Source of the DNA: Siphlonurus alternatus | Taxonomy: Eukaryota; Arthropoda; Insecta; Ephemeroptera; Siphlonuridae | Direction: 5' to 3' | Assembly: GCA_949825025.1 (NCBI GenBank) | Contig: OX463778.1 | Coordinates: forward strand, 10,220,733-10,284,732 | DNA length: 64,000 bases | In this document: one piece after another, positions 53,906-64,000 of the stretch | Layout: each line of letters opens with the position of its first letter | Numbering within the stretch: position 1 is the first letter of the stretch | Made by a program: the position numbers and the translations under genes | The notes under the pieces: model-generated | What the model was told of the DNA's origin: nothing | The model's database searches: none | What the model saw: the letters and a program-made list of their open reading frames with translations, nothing else

Positions 53906-54216
53906 AAAGTATCGACCTTAAAATTTTTCATTGCAAAAATAGATAGAGGATGCAAAGTTATGCCACTCTGTTTTTTTTTTCAGGTTTTTTAAAGCCCGGG
54001 AAGTATTGCTAAAAAGTTTTGCAGAGGTCGGGTTTGAACCCACGCCCCTTTTAGGTCATATCCTTTAACTAAGAGAGGCGTCACTTTCTCTGTACTTTCA
54101 ATATTTTTTAAAAATAGTTCCCGGACTTAAAAAAAAAATCTGTAAAAAATCAGAGTAGCATTAATTTGCACCCTGTATTCAGCTCTGCAATCAAAAATTT
54201 TGAGGTCCATACTCCA
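53906..54216. mobile_element. Palindromic element with tRNA-like core (54-kb copy)
   Basis: Left arm agtatcgaccttaaaatttt, tagatagaggatgcaaag, ttttcaggttttttaaagcc; right arm ggacttaaaaaaaaaatctg, tcagagtagcattaattt, tttgaggtccatactcc. The minus-strand core has cttagttaaaggata (A-box-like) and gtgggttcaaacccgacc (B box with palindromic T-stem). Confidence 0.84.
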
Positions 54217-54331
54217 TTTTGGGGGAAGGAAGATGATCCATGATCGCTTAATCCAGCCATTACTAAATCTCTTCTGTTCAATATAGGCTGTAAGACGACG
54301 CCTAAAAACTTAAATTCGTCATGTCCCGAGG

Positions 54332-54550
54332 TGTACACTTCTTGACTTTATGAACTTTACTGTTGCCTCTCTTGCTAGAGCTGCAGCTCTAATAGACAAC
54401 AGAGATGCAGATTTGCAATTTTGGGAGATGTAAAAGAGCGCCCAGTTTATCGTTATCAATAGAGTTTTGGTTCACCACGCCTCCATAGACAGCGTGGTAA
54501 TGCCTACAAAGAAAGCAGGAGTAACGTTCGTGGTGTCCAGATGTGTACAT
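54332..54550. mobile_element. Palindromic MITE, GGAGTAAAGT family (copy 5)
   Basis: gaggtgtacacttcttgact and tgaactttactgttgcc at left, gcaggagtaacgttcgtggt and gtccagatgtgtac at right. The core contains ctagagctgcagctct and agagttttggttcaccac. Best-preserved outer ends of the family. Confidence 0.82.
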
Positions 54551-55589
54551 CATTTTTGTTATTGAGTTAATAAAAAACATGAATGGAACATTTCAAATAA
54601 TTAATTGATGCATAAAAATGAAATTATATTCCAGAGAGGAAAAATATATATAATATTAATTTAATTTGCATATTTTAATTCAGGAAACATGGAAACTACA
54701 GTAAAAATGGTCGTTAATGACATTATTAAAAAGCTACTTCACCGGGATTCGAACTTACGACCATTTGGTTGTACAGGAATCTGAGTGTAGGGAAGGTCAT
54801 TTCACGGTCTCTCAGTTCGAGGAACATCGCGGAGGATCACGCGATTGCGTTCCCAAGCACCTGGGAGCTTTAATTTCACGCTGACCTAAACGAGATGAGG
54901 TTAAATTATACATTCAACAGAAATCTCTATAAAATTCTTATTTTTTACACTTAAATAAATTAGAAACGTCAGAATTTAGCGTATATTTAAAAGTAAAACA
55001 AGTACTAATTTTGTACACATGCACACATTATTATATTTTAACTTGTATTTAATGGTAAATACTTCAAGTTCGTTTTTTTTTTAATGATTTTATATTTATA
55101 ATGTTTTACGTCTATAATATTTTACTGCTCCAATTCCATCATTATCTTTAAACATGCATGTTTTGATTTTATATAGTTCATTAAATTTCTTTAAATTTCA
55201 TTTTGACTATTATAATAGTCTATAACGATATTATACATATATAATTATACCAGTAAATAATTTTTCTTGGATCATATATCATAATAATATATTTGATTTA
55301 AAAGGTGTGCATTAGTTTTCATTATTATTATGAATTTTTCAGTTACTCTAGAACAAGATTTTAAAATAAAGTGCAGCCACAATTGTCAGATTTATATAAT
55401 AACAATAATGTTGTGTCTTTTAAAAGTCCGATAATTCCCGACGTTGAGTGATTTGACAAACATCAACATCGCGTTGATTCATAGGCTCGATGTAATCTCT
55501 ATGAAAACGTAATATTTCATCTCGCCGTATCGCGCGCGTCCCGCTGTCAACCTTTCCAACGAGTGTCTCTCAATCATACATGCAGGACT

Positions 55590-56122
55590 GAAGGTCAATT
55601 TACATGGGTGATTTTCATATTTTCAACATGCGATGCGAATAATGCGTATTTGCTGTAATTTCAATTAGCTGCCATATTTTTGGCATCGAAATTCAACGAG
55701 CAATATATTGTTACCGTTTTTGCATCAAAATTGCTTCACATTATTGTCGTCACCCATTTGAATCTCTTAATATAGTCACGAATAACGATGTAAAGGTGGA
55801 TTTACATGAGTGATTTAGCTAGCGACGCGATTAATGCGAACTTGATGTAACATTCTTTTGCGGCTACATTTGACGATTAAAAAAAGCATTAGAAATTCAA
55901 TGAATGACGCTCGGCGAATTTGCTTGATTACACGATTATATTAGGATTTCACAGCTTGTGCGTCAAAATCGCGTCGCGTCGACATTGCCACTCAAGTGAA
56001 TCCACCTTTACGCGTTGCGACGATGTTGCATGGTATTAAAAAACATGGCCGTCATATGATTTTACAGCAAGTACGCATTATTTGCGCGTGTAAATCGCCC
56101 ATGTAAATCCACTTCTTTGATT
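55590..56122. mobile_element. Cluster of TAAAGGTGGATTTACATG-end MITEs
   Basis: The inverted ends caatttacatgggtgatttt / gtcacccatttgaatc (55590-55775) and taaaggtggatttacatgag / ctcaagtgaatccaccttta (55791-56010) enclose gcgatgcgaataatgcgtat- and ggatttcacagcttg-type cores. A further half ends in gcccatgtaaatccactt (56122). These are relatives of 30150-30709, arranged side by side. Confidence 0.75.
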
Positions 56123-56714
56123 AAAAAAAAAAAAAATTCGCAGTGTTTCAGAAAACGCTTCTATAGATAAAATTTATGTTAGAATATTCATCTACTCAGC
56201 TCAGTCGATTAATAAAATCACTCGTCATGTAAAAACACCTTTTTTTTAATCTGAGGTTCTGTTAGCCACAAAGTACGTACATCGCGATTTCTGTTAAGAA
56301 GCACTTACGTAAGTGTAAAATCTATTTGACGATAAAAAGTATGGAAATTTCAAATGGTAAAATAAATTGTAACCCAATACAGCCTCTATATTTTAAACGT
56401 TTAAATTGACCTTGGATCCCAATTTATATTTTTTTTATTTTTTTTTTTTCAACAATTTTCAGCTACGTGTTTACAGATACAAATATAAAAAGAGATACAA
56501 GTATAATATAATAATATTTACAAGAAATAGGAAGAAACAAAGGACTCCTCATTATATATATTATATAATTATGATTTATTGTTTTATAAATTTTTATACT
56601 TGGAATTTCTAAAAATATTATTTCTGATTAGAAAAAAATTAATATTTTAATGAAATTATTGTGAATTTGGGAATTTGGCAGTACAAATACAAATTTTACG
56701 AAGAACAAAAGTAG

Positions 56715-56870
56715 CAATATGGGGGCGATTCACGAAAGAGTTATCCAAAATAGAAGCTTTTTCAGCTTTCTCACTAACCGCGGTTAGCACCAGTCTAATT
56801 CAATGACATTAAATACTAAACATGGTTAGTGAGAAATCTGGATAACTCTCTTCGTGAATCAATAATTTTT
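56715..56870. mobile_element. MITE with GGCGATTCACGAAAGAGTTATC ends
   Basis: gattcacgaaagagttatcc and gctttctcactaacc face ggttagtgagaaatc and ggataactctcttcgtgaat. A remnant of the same family (acggttagtgtcagtctaac, agtgagaagactgg, ttatctccttcatg) lies at 57325-57400. Confidence 0.78.
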
Positions 56871-57863
56871 AGTACACTTTATTTTTTTTAAATTTCTTAA
56901 TTTTTTTCGCATCATCGTATAAATTATTACATCATATTACGTTATGATATTGTGAAAATATTGCAATCTATTTAGAAATTATACAATAATAATTCATAAG
57001 CAAGAACTAATTCTCCTCCAGTATACTCCCCCACTGTGTTGCAACTGCATTAACAAAACATTTAGAATGTTTTTGCACACGTATTAGGCCGTGTAATGCA
57101 TTTTCTATGGTTATTTAAACGAATTACTGAACACTGAATATTTGTAATGCGTTTAATGAATAGGATATTATAGAAATGTAATGTAATTATGTATGATTTG
57201 TAATTTCACTTGCATAAAAAATAACCTGATTTGCAAAACATTCTCTGAATTATAATTATATCCGCATTAGATTTGAACTATTCAGTGTAATTCAGGAAGA
57301 ATACAACCAGTTTTTTTATGTATTATACCACGGTTAGTGTCAGTCTAACTCAATGAAACTGTAACCGTGGTTAGTGAGAAGACTGGTTATCTCCTTCATG
57401 ATTATGTGTTATCTTAAGCAATTTAATTATATTTTCATATATTGCCGTTATTATTAAAAAGTCAAAATATTGATTGAACTGTAGCCGAATTGATTAATTG
57501 TTTATTTATTTATTATGCAGTATAATTATTTTGCATATTATTGACTTCTATACATAATACTTTTTAACTTATATATATGTCAAAGGACTTGATAATAAAA
57601 ATCAATAATAATAATAATATACTTTTATCAATTAGTAATTTTCTTACACAAAAATGCTAAGTGTTTGTCTGATTAATTAAATGTTGAATTAATTCCTAAT
57701 AAATTTTTATGTTGACCAAAATATATTTAATTTTGAATTATAAATTAATTTAAAAATTTCTTACTATATTGTTATATCTTTGTTTTAGAATACAACATAT
57801 TCCTTTTATCAATAACAATAATTTTTCTAAAACTCTAACATTTTGAGCAAGCTTCGAAGACAA

Positions 57864-58244
57864 CCTGCATGAAAAATTTCCTTTGCAGAAATGAATATAG
57901 AGTGCATCAAACTATGCTACTCGGATTTTTTTTTTTTTTTCAGAATTTATAGAGGCCAAGAAGTAGTTTTTCCATTAATGTCAGCTAGATTTGAACCCAC
58001 GCCCCTTTTTGGGCCCTTTCCTTTTATAACTTTTATTAATCGGATTACATACAGGCCTGTAGTCTGTTTTTTTTTTTAATAAATATATTAAATAAATAAA
58101 TTAAGAAAGTCACACCTATTGATGCTTCTACTTACAATTAAAAAAAAAAGTTGAAACCTGAAAAAAAGTATAGCATAACTTTGCACCTATATAAATAAAT
58201 TGCACCTCTATTCATTTCTGCAGCAATAACAAAATTTCATGCAG
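57864..58244. mobile_element. Degraded palindromic element (tRNA-core family, CTGCATGA ends)
   Basis: ctgcatgaaaaatttccttt, agaaatgaatatagagtgc and cggattttttttttt face aagtatagcataactttgc, ttcatttctgcag and aaatttcatgcag. The core keeps a minus-strand B-box remnant (gatttgaacccacgcccc). An internal part is replaced by A/T runs. Confidence 0.68.
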
Positions 58245-59012
58245 ATTGTATATTATTAACTTCTTAACAATTTTTGCTCCACATCTTCTATGTACTCTAT
58301 GTATACTTGTATACACATGTACTGGCCGGTACTATACGGTCCATCGTCTGACGGCCAGCAGTGCAGTTTTACCCGGTGAGTCAGTCGGGAAGCCCCGCCA
58401 TCGTCCGTCCGTTCTGACCGGTGATGTAACGTCCTCTCGTTGCAGCCAATCTAAATAATTTCATCTTTTTGCTGCCGTCTATTGTACCGGGATATTCAGA
58501 GATGCATTGCCGCTATAATGTTGGGACACGTATTTTGCACCGTTTGATGGTGGAGCTCATGAGCTTTCTCATTCAAGCCTATTTTAATATAGGCTATTTA
58601 AGAATCACTTATATAATAATATAATATTGTAATGAGCAATTAGAAACGAAAAATTTTATTGGCTTAATCGAAAGAAGGGGTAAAAATATGACGTTGTGAA
58701 TTTTTTCAGATTTTTTTGTGACCTATAACTAATTTTAATTAATTAATTAAGTTGGATTATTTTGAGAGTGCCGCCTCTCGTGACGCCTCTGACGTCACAC
58801 CATTCTTGTACTTTTGCACTATAGATGAGATTAGGTGAGAACATGCAGGTATGAAAATCAAAATGGCTGGCGCCACGTTTGAAATTCCCCGCTTCAAATT
58901 TTTGAAGTTTTAATGTGGGTTACGTTTGATCAATTTTAGCTTTATTTTGTTCGCATACCACTGAAAAATATGGTTGAAATATGATTTAAAACTTCTATCG
59001 TGCCCTAATATT

Positions 59013-60276
59013 GTTTAAGCGTTCGATACACTAAATAAAGAAATTGTAACTGGTCAACTTAAAAATATTGGTTGTGACACTAAAAGCGTAAAATTAATAG
59101 ATTCTTATCTGTCTTCCCGTCAACAGTACGTAGAAATAAATAAAACGTCAGAGGGTCAAAAGCATAGTGTTAAATCAGACACCCTAACGCTGTCAGTAGG
59201 GGTTCCCCAGGGTGGAAAAATTTCCCCGACTTTGTTTGGAATTGGGACGAATGAATTGCCGAAAAGCATCCCCGATGCTACAATAATAAAATATGCAGAT
59301 GACACTACAGCCATTATTACTGGTGATTCGGAGGATGATGTAATACAGAAAGCAAATAAAACATTAATTGATATGAAAAATTGGTGTAACCACAACGAAT
59401 TAATATTAAATGATAAGAAGACAGTGTTTATGCAATTTCACACAGCTAGAAATATTCAATGTCATAGTTATCTACTTAAAATAAAAAATAAAGCCATTAA
59501 AAGAGTAGTAAAAACAAAATTTTTAGGTTTTACTATACACGAAAATTTGGATTGGAAATTCCACATGGAAGATGTAATAAAAAAAATAAACTCAGGCAAT
59601 TTTGTTCTATACTCAATAAGGGAGCATGTATCATTAGAAGCATTATTTTCGATTTATTATGCGTACGTTTACTCGCACCTATCATATGGCTTAATTTTTT
59701 ATGGATCAAATGAGCAATCTATTTCAAGGTTATTTATAGCTCAAAAACGAGCACTGAGAACAATGTTAAGGTTTAAAAAGAGAGACTCATGTGTTACTCA
59801 TTTTAAAAATAATAATATGCTCACATTACCATGTATGTATGTATTAAGCTGTGCATTATTTAAAAGAAAACATTTCGAATTGTATGAACATCAAAACCAT
59901 GTATACCAAACTAGAAATAAGGAGAAAACTGTTATTGTAAGTCATAAATCTGCATTATTAGAAAAAAGTCCACTCTACCAATCGGCAAAAATTTATGATT
60001 TTTTGCCAGCATGTATAAGAAATATTGAGAGTGATATTCTGTTTAAAACGAAGCTTAAAGATGTACTTATTAAGAAAGAATTCTATTCAGTTAAAATGTT
60101 TTTTGCAAATAAACTCTCAGAACAGTGTCTTCAAGATGGTTAAAAAATGTGCAAGTATTTTATAGTGATATAAGACATTTCTTATGTTGATAATGAATTT
60201 TATTGTGTATTTTAAGGTTCATATGTTTATTTGTGACGTGATCAATGTTGTATTGTACAACCAGTATCGAAATAAA

Positions 60277-60310
<34 letters not shown>
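59013..60310 (+). mobile_element. 5'-truncated LINE (YADD reverse transcriptase) with (ATT)n tail
   Basis: The reading frame begins at the RT block AFDTLNKEIV and contains DSYLSSRQQYVEI, LSVGVPQGGKISPTLF, KYADDTTAIITG (catalytic YADD), LNDKKTVFMQF, TKFLGFTIHENLDW, AYVYSHLSYGLIFYGS and LKDVLIKKEFYS. The palm's first motif, N-terminal domains and endonuclease are missing. The 3' UTR ends in cgaaataaaatt followed by (ATT)n. The open frame suggests a fairly young insertion of the same family as the 25.9-27.1 kb copy. Confidence 0.9.
59020..60143 (+). pseudogene. LINE ORF2 remnant (RT domain)
   Basis: An open frame of ~370 codons from the AFDT block to the TAA at 60141. The internal ATG at 59232 is not a native start, since RT motifs (VPQGG) lie upstream in the same frame. 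Stop-free despite truncation. VPQGG and YADD are intact, but the first palm motif and the endonuclease are absent, so the product should not support retrotransposition. Confidence 0.85.
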
Positions 60311-60315
<5 letters not shown>

Positions 60316-60409
60316 CGTAAAAAGTAGAAAATTATGAGAGACTAACTTCTTACATCAAATTAGTTTGCTTTCTTCCTTTAAATAAAATAATTTACTGATA
60401 TTTGGTGTG

Positions 60410-60485
60410 CTAGTGGGTTAGCTCAGTGGTAAACGCATCAGACTTCAAATTTTGTGGTTGCGTGTTCGATTCTTTCTCCCGGCGG
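60410..60485 (+). other. tRNA-like sequence in left arm
   Basis: The A box ttagctcagtggt (60418) and B box tgttcgattc (60463) are spaced ~45 nt as in tRNA genes. Between them, agacttcaaatttt gives a CTTCAAA anticodon-type loop, anticodon UCA. Stems are imperfect, so a tRNA relic rather than a working tRNA. The acceptor-like cttt...cccggcgg end shows no CCA. Confidence 0.6.
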
Positions 60486-60685
60486 GTTTTTATTAATACA
60501 TTTTTTTTCTTTAATTTTAATATATTTATGAATTCTAAATTTATAAAATGTGGTTAAAATATGGTTTACAATCGTAATTGATAAAACTTTTTAATAGTAA
60601 AGAGAGGGAACAATATTAATAAAAAATTACTTCACTTTTATACGTTCAAATAAAACATTTTTCACACTGTGTCCCGATCGAAGCT

Positions 60686-60764
60686 TGGTGTGGCACAGTG
60701 GCGAAGACGCAGCTAGAGCTCGTACTCTGGCTTGTGGTGGAGAGTTTGATTCTCCACGTCGAAG
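60686..60764 (+). other. Second tRNA-like sequence in palindrome spacer
   Basis: tggcacagtggcgaagacgc (A-box-like), ctagagctcgtactctgg (a 6-bp stem with a short loop where an anticodon arm would be) and gtggagagtttgattctccac, a perfect 7-bp stem with a 7-nt GTTTGAT loop like a T-arm. It resembles a tRNA but cannot be assigned an isotype. Confidence 0.45.
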
Positions 60765-61080
60765 GATTTTTTAAACTCGACAATTTTCTTTCCTTTAATT
60801 TAGTTTAATTTAATTAAAGAACATTTCTCCGCCACTGTGCCACTGTGCCACAGTGCCACACTAATTAAGCTATGAGCCTCGGTAAGAGAAATGTTTTATT
60901 GGAACGCGAAAAAGTGAAGTAATTTTTTATTAATATTGTTCCCTCTCTTTACTATTAAAAAGTTATCAATTACGATTGATAGTAGCTGTAATCCATATTT
61001 TAACCACATTTTATAAATTTAGAATTCATAAATATATTAAAATTAAAGAAAAAAAATGTATTTATAAAAACTGAAAAACT

Positions 61081-61155
61081 CGCCGGAAGACAGAATCGAA
61101 CCCGCAACCACAAAATTTGAAGTCTGATGCGTTTACCACTGAGCTAACCCACTAG
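61081..61155 (-). other. tRNA-like sequence in right arm
   Basis: Mirror copy of the left-arm tRNA-like sequence. On the minus strand it reads ttagctcagtggtaaacgc, gacttcaaattttgtgg and gcgggttcgattctgtc, with a better B box (ggttcgattc) than the left copy. The few differences from the left copy date the palindrome arms. Confidence 0.6.
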
Positions 61156-61645
61156 CACACCAAATGTCAGTAAATTATTTTATTTAAAGGAAGAAAGCAA
61201 ACTAATTTGATGTATGCATAAGATGTTAGTCTCTCATAATTTTCTACTTTTTACGTATTAAACAATATTAGGGCACGATAGAAGTTTTAAATCATATTTC
61301 AACCATATTTTTCAGTGGTATGCGAACAAAATAAAGCTAAAATTGATCAAACGTAACCCACATTAAAACTTCAAAAATTTGAGGCGGGGAATTTCAAACG
61401 TGGCGCCAGCCATTTTGATTTTCATACCTGCATGTTCTCACCTAATCTCATCTATAGTGCAAAAGTACAAGAATGGTGTGACGTCAGAGGCGTCACGAGA
61501 GGCGGCACTCTCAAAATAATGCAACTTAATTAATTAATTAAAATTAGTTATAGGTCACAAAAAAATCTGAAACAATTCACAACGTCATATTTTTACCCCT
61601 TCTTTCGATTAAGCCAATAAAATTTTTCGTTTCTAATTGCTCATT

Positions 61646-63574
61646 GATGGATGAAAATTACAATTGTATTGATCGCAGAGGTCTGAATTTTTTGTTATCG
61701 TTTTTATTGATATTCTTCTAGTCAAATTGAATTGCATAGTTTGATGTTTTTATATTGTATTTTCATGAACATTCTGGTTTATTTGGGACAATGGGGAAGC
61801 AGATACGTTTCAATAATTAAAAAAATACATAACAAAATTATTATTTATCCGATAAATAAACTATATTTGCCTTTTTTATAATATCTGCAGAGCTTATTTG
61901 AGGTAGCATGGTTCATGTTGCATAATATACAATGCATAGTCCTCGCATATATTATAAAATTTACACGTGCAGTTAACAGTTTGAAGGGGATTTTCAAAGG
62001 TAATGGATCAGGAACGTAATATTTAGTGAACCTATGAAGCTATTTGAACTTGTAATATATTAACACCTGATCTACCACCATGAAGAAAGGTCACATCAGA
62101 ATTTTCTTCATTTTTGTCAAAATGTCACAAATTGGTTAGTAAATAAAAAGCAGAATATTATTTCCATGTCACTATTTTTGGCAGGAAAATGAATTTTGAA
62201 TTTTATTAAAAACCCTCAAAGTATTTGATTACGAGTGACATCATCATTTTATAAAGAAAGCGTCATCAGTGTCGAGTTGCCGTTCTGCAGCTTTTCGTTA
62301 GGACGTTTTTAGTAGAAAAACTCTTTGTGGATGTATTGGATGATCGAATTAAATGTAAACTTTAAAATTAAGACTGCAGAAAACGTAATATAAATGTAAC
62401 TACAGTTTTTACACTTTATTTACACTGCGTCTTGCAATTTTTAATTTAAATATATGAATCTTCATGATGGGATGCAATTTTATCTAAAGATTTTGAATAA
62501 TTATATTTTCTGTTAAAACACAATATAAAATCAAATTAAAACTCAGATTTATTTAAATAAAAAAAAAGGCTTTATATTGACACCGTTATTTATAGTTTTA
62601 AAATACGTAGTTTAATTACAGAGTAGACTGCATGACTTCCCGGGTTAACGCAACTAATATAGACATTTCCTTAGTAATTTATTGTACTTATATATATAAA
62701 AAAAGTTATTATGTTTCTTTCCTGGTATGGGTTTGCTTGCGTTATTTCTATAATTAAACAGGATAAGCTAAACTTTACCCACGTGAAGCGCATGAGTTTT
62801 TGTGTACGCAGAGCTCGATCATGTCTCGGTACCGGACGTTGTCAAAATCCGGCAGCAGCTTTTTCTTGTTCCACTGCAGCTCTTCAAGGCAATCGGGAAT
62901 TCGGAGGAAGGATTCATGATGTCGTGTGTTGAAAATGTTAAATTGGAGGGAAAAAAGGGGGAGTTTAAAATAGTTTTGTTTTCCCGGCACAGAAAATATA
63001 TCTCAAGATCTTCTTTCTCTGCTAAAATAAGACTGCATAGGAACTGGGATGCATCCAAAATAATAAATTAAAATGTCTTCATTAATTTATTACAAATTGC
63101 AACTTTATATATATCTATGCTATTCATATTTTAAAGATAATATTGCATTTATTAAAATGGATGCTTCATCAAAAAATAATCACGTAAAAAAAAGTGGTAT
63201 TTAACTCTTAACTTAATTAATTTCAGTACTTAGACTAATGCCATGGTAAAAAATGTATACCTTATACTCCTTATGGGAAACCATGAATTTTACCCCTGTT
63301 TTACTTGTGTGTTTTGTTATAAATATTGTCAGTAGTAGGACCCCGGGTATAGATCCAGTCATGTGATTGGTTGAGGGGCATATGTCGTCATAAGCTCTGA
63401 CGTCACGCCCTTACAATAGAGCGGCAGGTAAGCGGTGGGTTGGAGAGGGTGGGGATTGACCGCTCGAGAATTTCCACCCCCCGTCTTGGTTTTCCCCGGC
63501 GTGCCGTCAGGGGGTGTTCTCGCCCCTAGGGAATTCCCGAATATAAACAAAGGCTTTGGGCCTTCCCAAGTTAC
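61646..63574. other. Non-coding stretch; one possible exon at 62775-62990
   Basis: AT-rich and mostly featureless. The minus frame around 62930-62790 reads HHESFLRIPDCLEELQW, NKKKLLPDFDNVRYRDM, IELC, with GC-rich third positions like the real exons in this window. I cannot name it or place clean splice sites. 63340-63560 is GC-rich without a recognisable gene. Confidence 0.35.
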
Positions 63575-64000
63575 GAGGGTTAGTTTGAAATGAAATATTC
63601 TTTATTTAGCTTGCGCTAATAATACAAGATTATAAAACAGATTACATATTTTACAAATTGACATATACTTTAAAATAAACTTGACGTATTAATATATTGT
63701 TGACATAAATAATAACATAATTTATAATTAATTTGTTATTATTGATTTTTATATTAATGAATGATAAAATACACAAATTATATGTATATCATATTAGATA
63801 ATTTCATATTACATATATGCCTACAGTAAAATTAACTAAATACAAATTACAAATTATAATTAGACCATCAAATAAATCGACTAAAATATATTCGCTATTA
63901 CATACAGTATGATTAATAAATATATATATATTTTTTTATTATAATTTACCTGCTATAATTAAACTTGTCTTTTACAAAACTGTATACAATATATTTTAAA
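63575..64000 (-). mobile_element. 3' end of a LINE running off the window
   Basis: gaaatgaaatattctttatt and tagcttgcgctaataatac are the reverse complement of the 3' end recognised at 526-567, with a GAAAT-type tail at the left border. The AT-rich sequence to 64000 would be 3' UTR; coding sequence, if any, lies outside. Confidence 0.5.

Larger units (their letters stand above)
58631..61645. mobile_element. Giant palindromic element with tRNA-like sequences, LINE in one arm
   Basis: The left arm (58631-59012 plus 60311-60663) and right arm (60888-61645) are reverse complements over ~740 bp, from aatgagcaattagaaacg / cgtttctaattgctcatt outside to gaacaatattaataaaaaat inside. A ~224-bp spacer carries its own gtgtggcacagtggcg / cgccactgtgcc inverted pair. 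Both arms hold a tRNA-like sequence. A LINE (59013-60310) interrupts only the left arm; the intact right arm shows the empty site. No transposase ORF remains, so the mobilising enzyme is unknown. Without the LINE the element is ~1.7 kb. Confidence 0.9.

Overview
The window looks like nuclear DNA of an invertebrate animal. It is strongly AT-rich, has spliced genes with GT/AG introns, carries decayed copies of conserved eukaryotic genes (INTS4-like, PI4KB-like), and is packed with LINE fragments, SINEs, palindromic MITEs and microsatellites. No bacterial operon, CRISPR or phage feature is visible. The phylum cannot be fixed from the sequence. A sponge or another early-branching animal is only a guess, based on the tyrosine-motif receptor and the repeat landscape.

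Layout. 1-2.7 kb: AT-rich repeats. 2.7-4.8 kb, minus strand: four exons of a decayed Integrator subunit 4 gene with retained splice sites, in-frame TAG codons and frameshifts. 5.7-7.4 kb: a 5'-truncated LINE inserted in a tandem satellite whose ~188-bp units alternate between two types. 10.4-12.5 kb, plus strand: four exons of a decayed phosphatidylinositol 4-kinase beta gene. 13.9-17.2 kb, plus strand: further exon-like, frameshifted pieces of a gene I cannot name. 18.7-20.9 kb: a four-level transposon nest centred on a 2.1-kb element built of GTGGTC/GACCAC repeats. 21.6-22.9 kb: a LINE fragment bounded on both sides by the same pentanucleotide array. 23.4-27.1 kb: a palindromic element, two SINE-like units (one derived from 5S rRNA) and a second LINE.

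28.0-39.4 kb, minus strand: the only intact-looking gene. It has 11 coding exons whose phases all join into one frame of about 657 codons. The product reads as a type I membrane receptor: signal peptide, Ig-like and lectin/MAM-like ectodomain, Ser/Thr-rich stalk, one membrane helix, and a tail with YEKM, three YGN(I/V) repeats and HYATV, which are motif types for PI3K, Grb2 and SHP-class SH2 domains. Its introns hold at least seven mobile elements.

39.4-58.6 kb: gene-poor, AT-rich DNA with many short palindromic MITE families, several present two or more times. 58.6-61.6 kb: a large palindrome with arms of about 740 bp. Each arm carries a tRNA-like sequence with A and B boxes, and a LINE of the same family as the 26-kb copy interrupts one arm only. 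61.6-64 kb: no clear gene; the 3' end of another LINE runs off the right edge.

Most notable are (i) the new receptor architecture with a possible splice switch that removes the signalling tail, (ii) two palindromic element groups with tRNA-like, pol III-type cores, (iii) 5S-rRNA-derived SINEs, one joined head-to-head, and (iv) a cluster of intron-containing gene fragments that suggests capture or duplication followed by decay. All identifications come from reading motifs and remembered family sequences; no database search was run.
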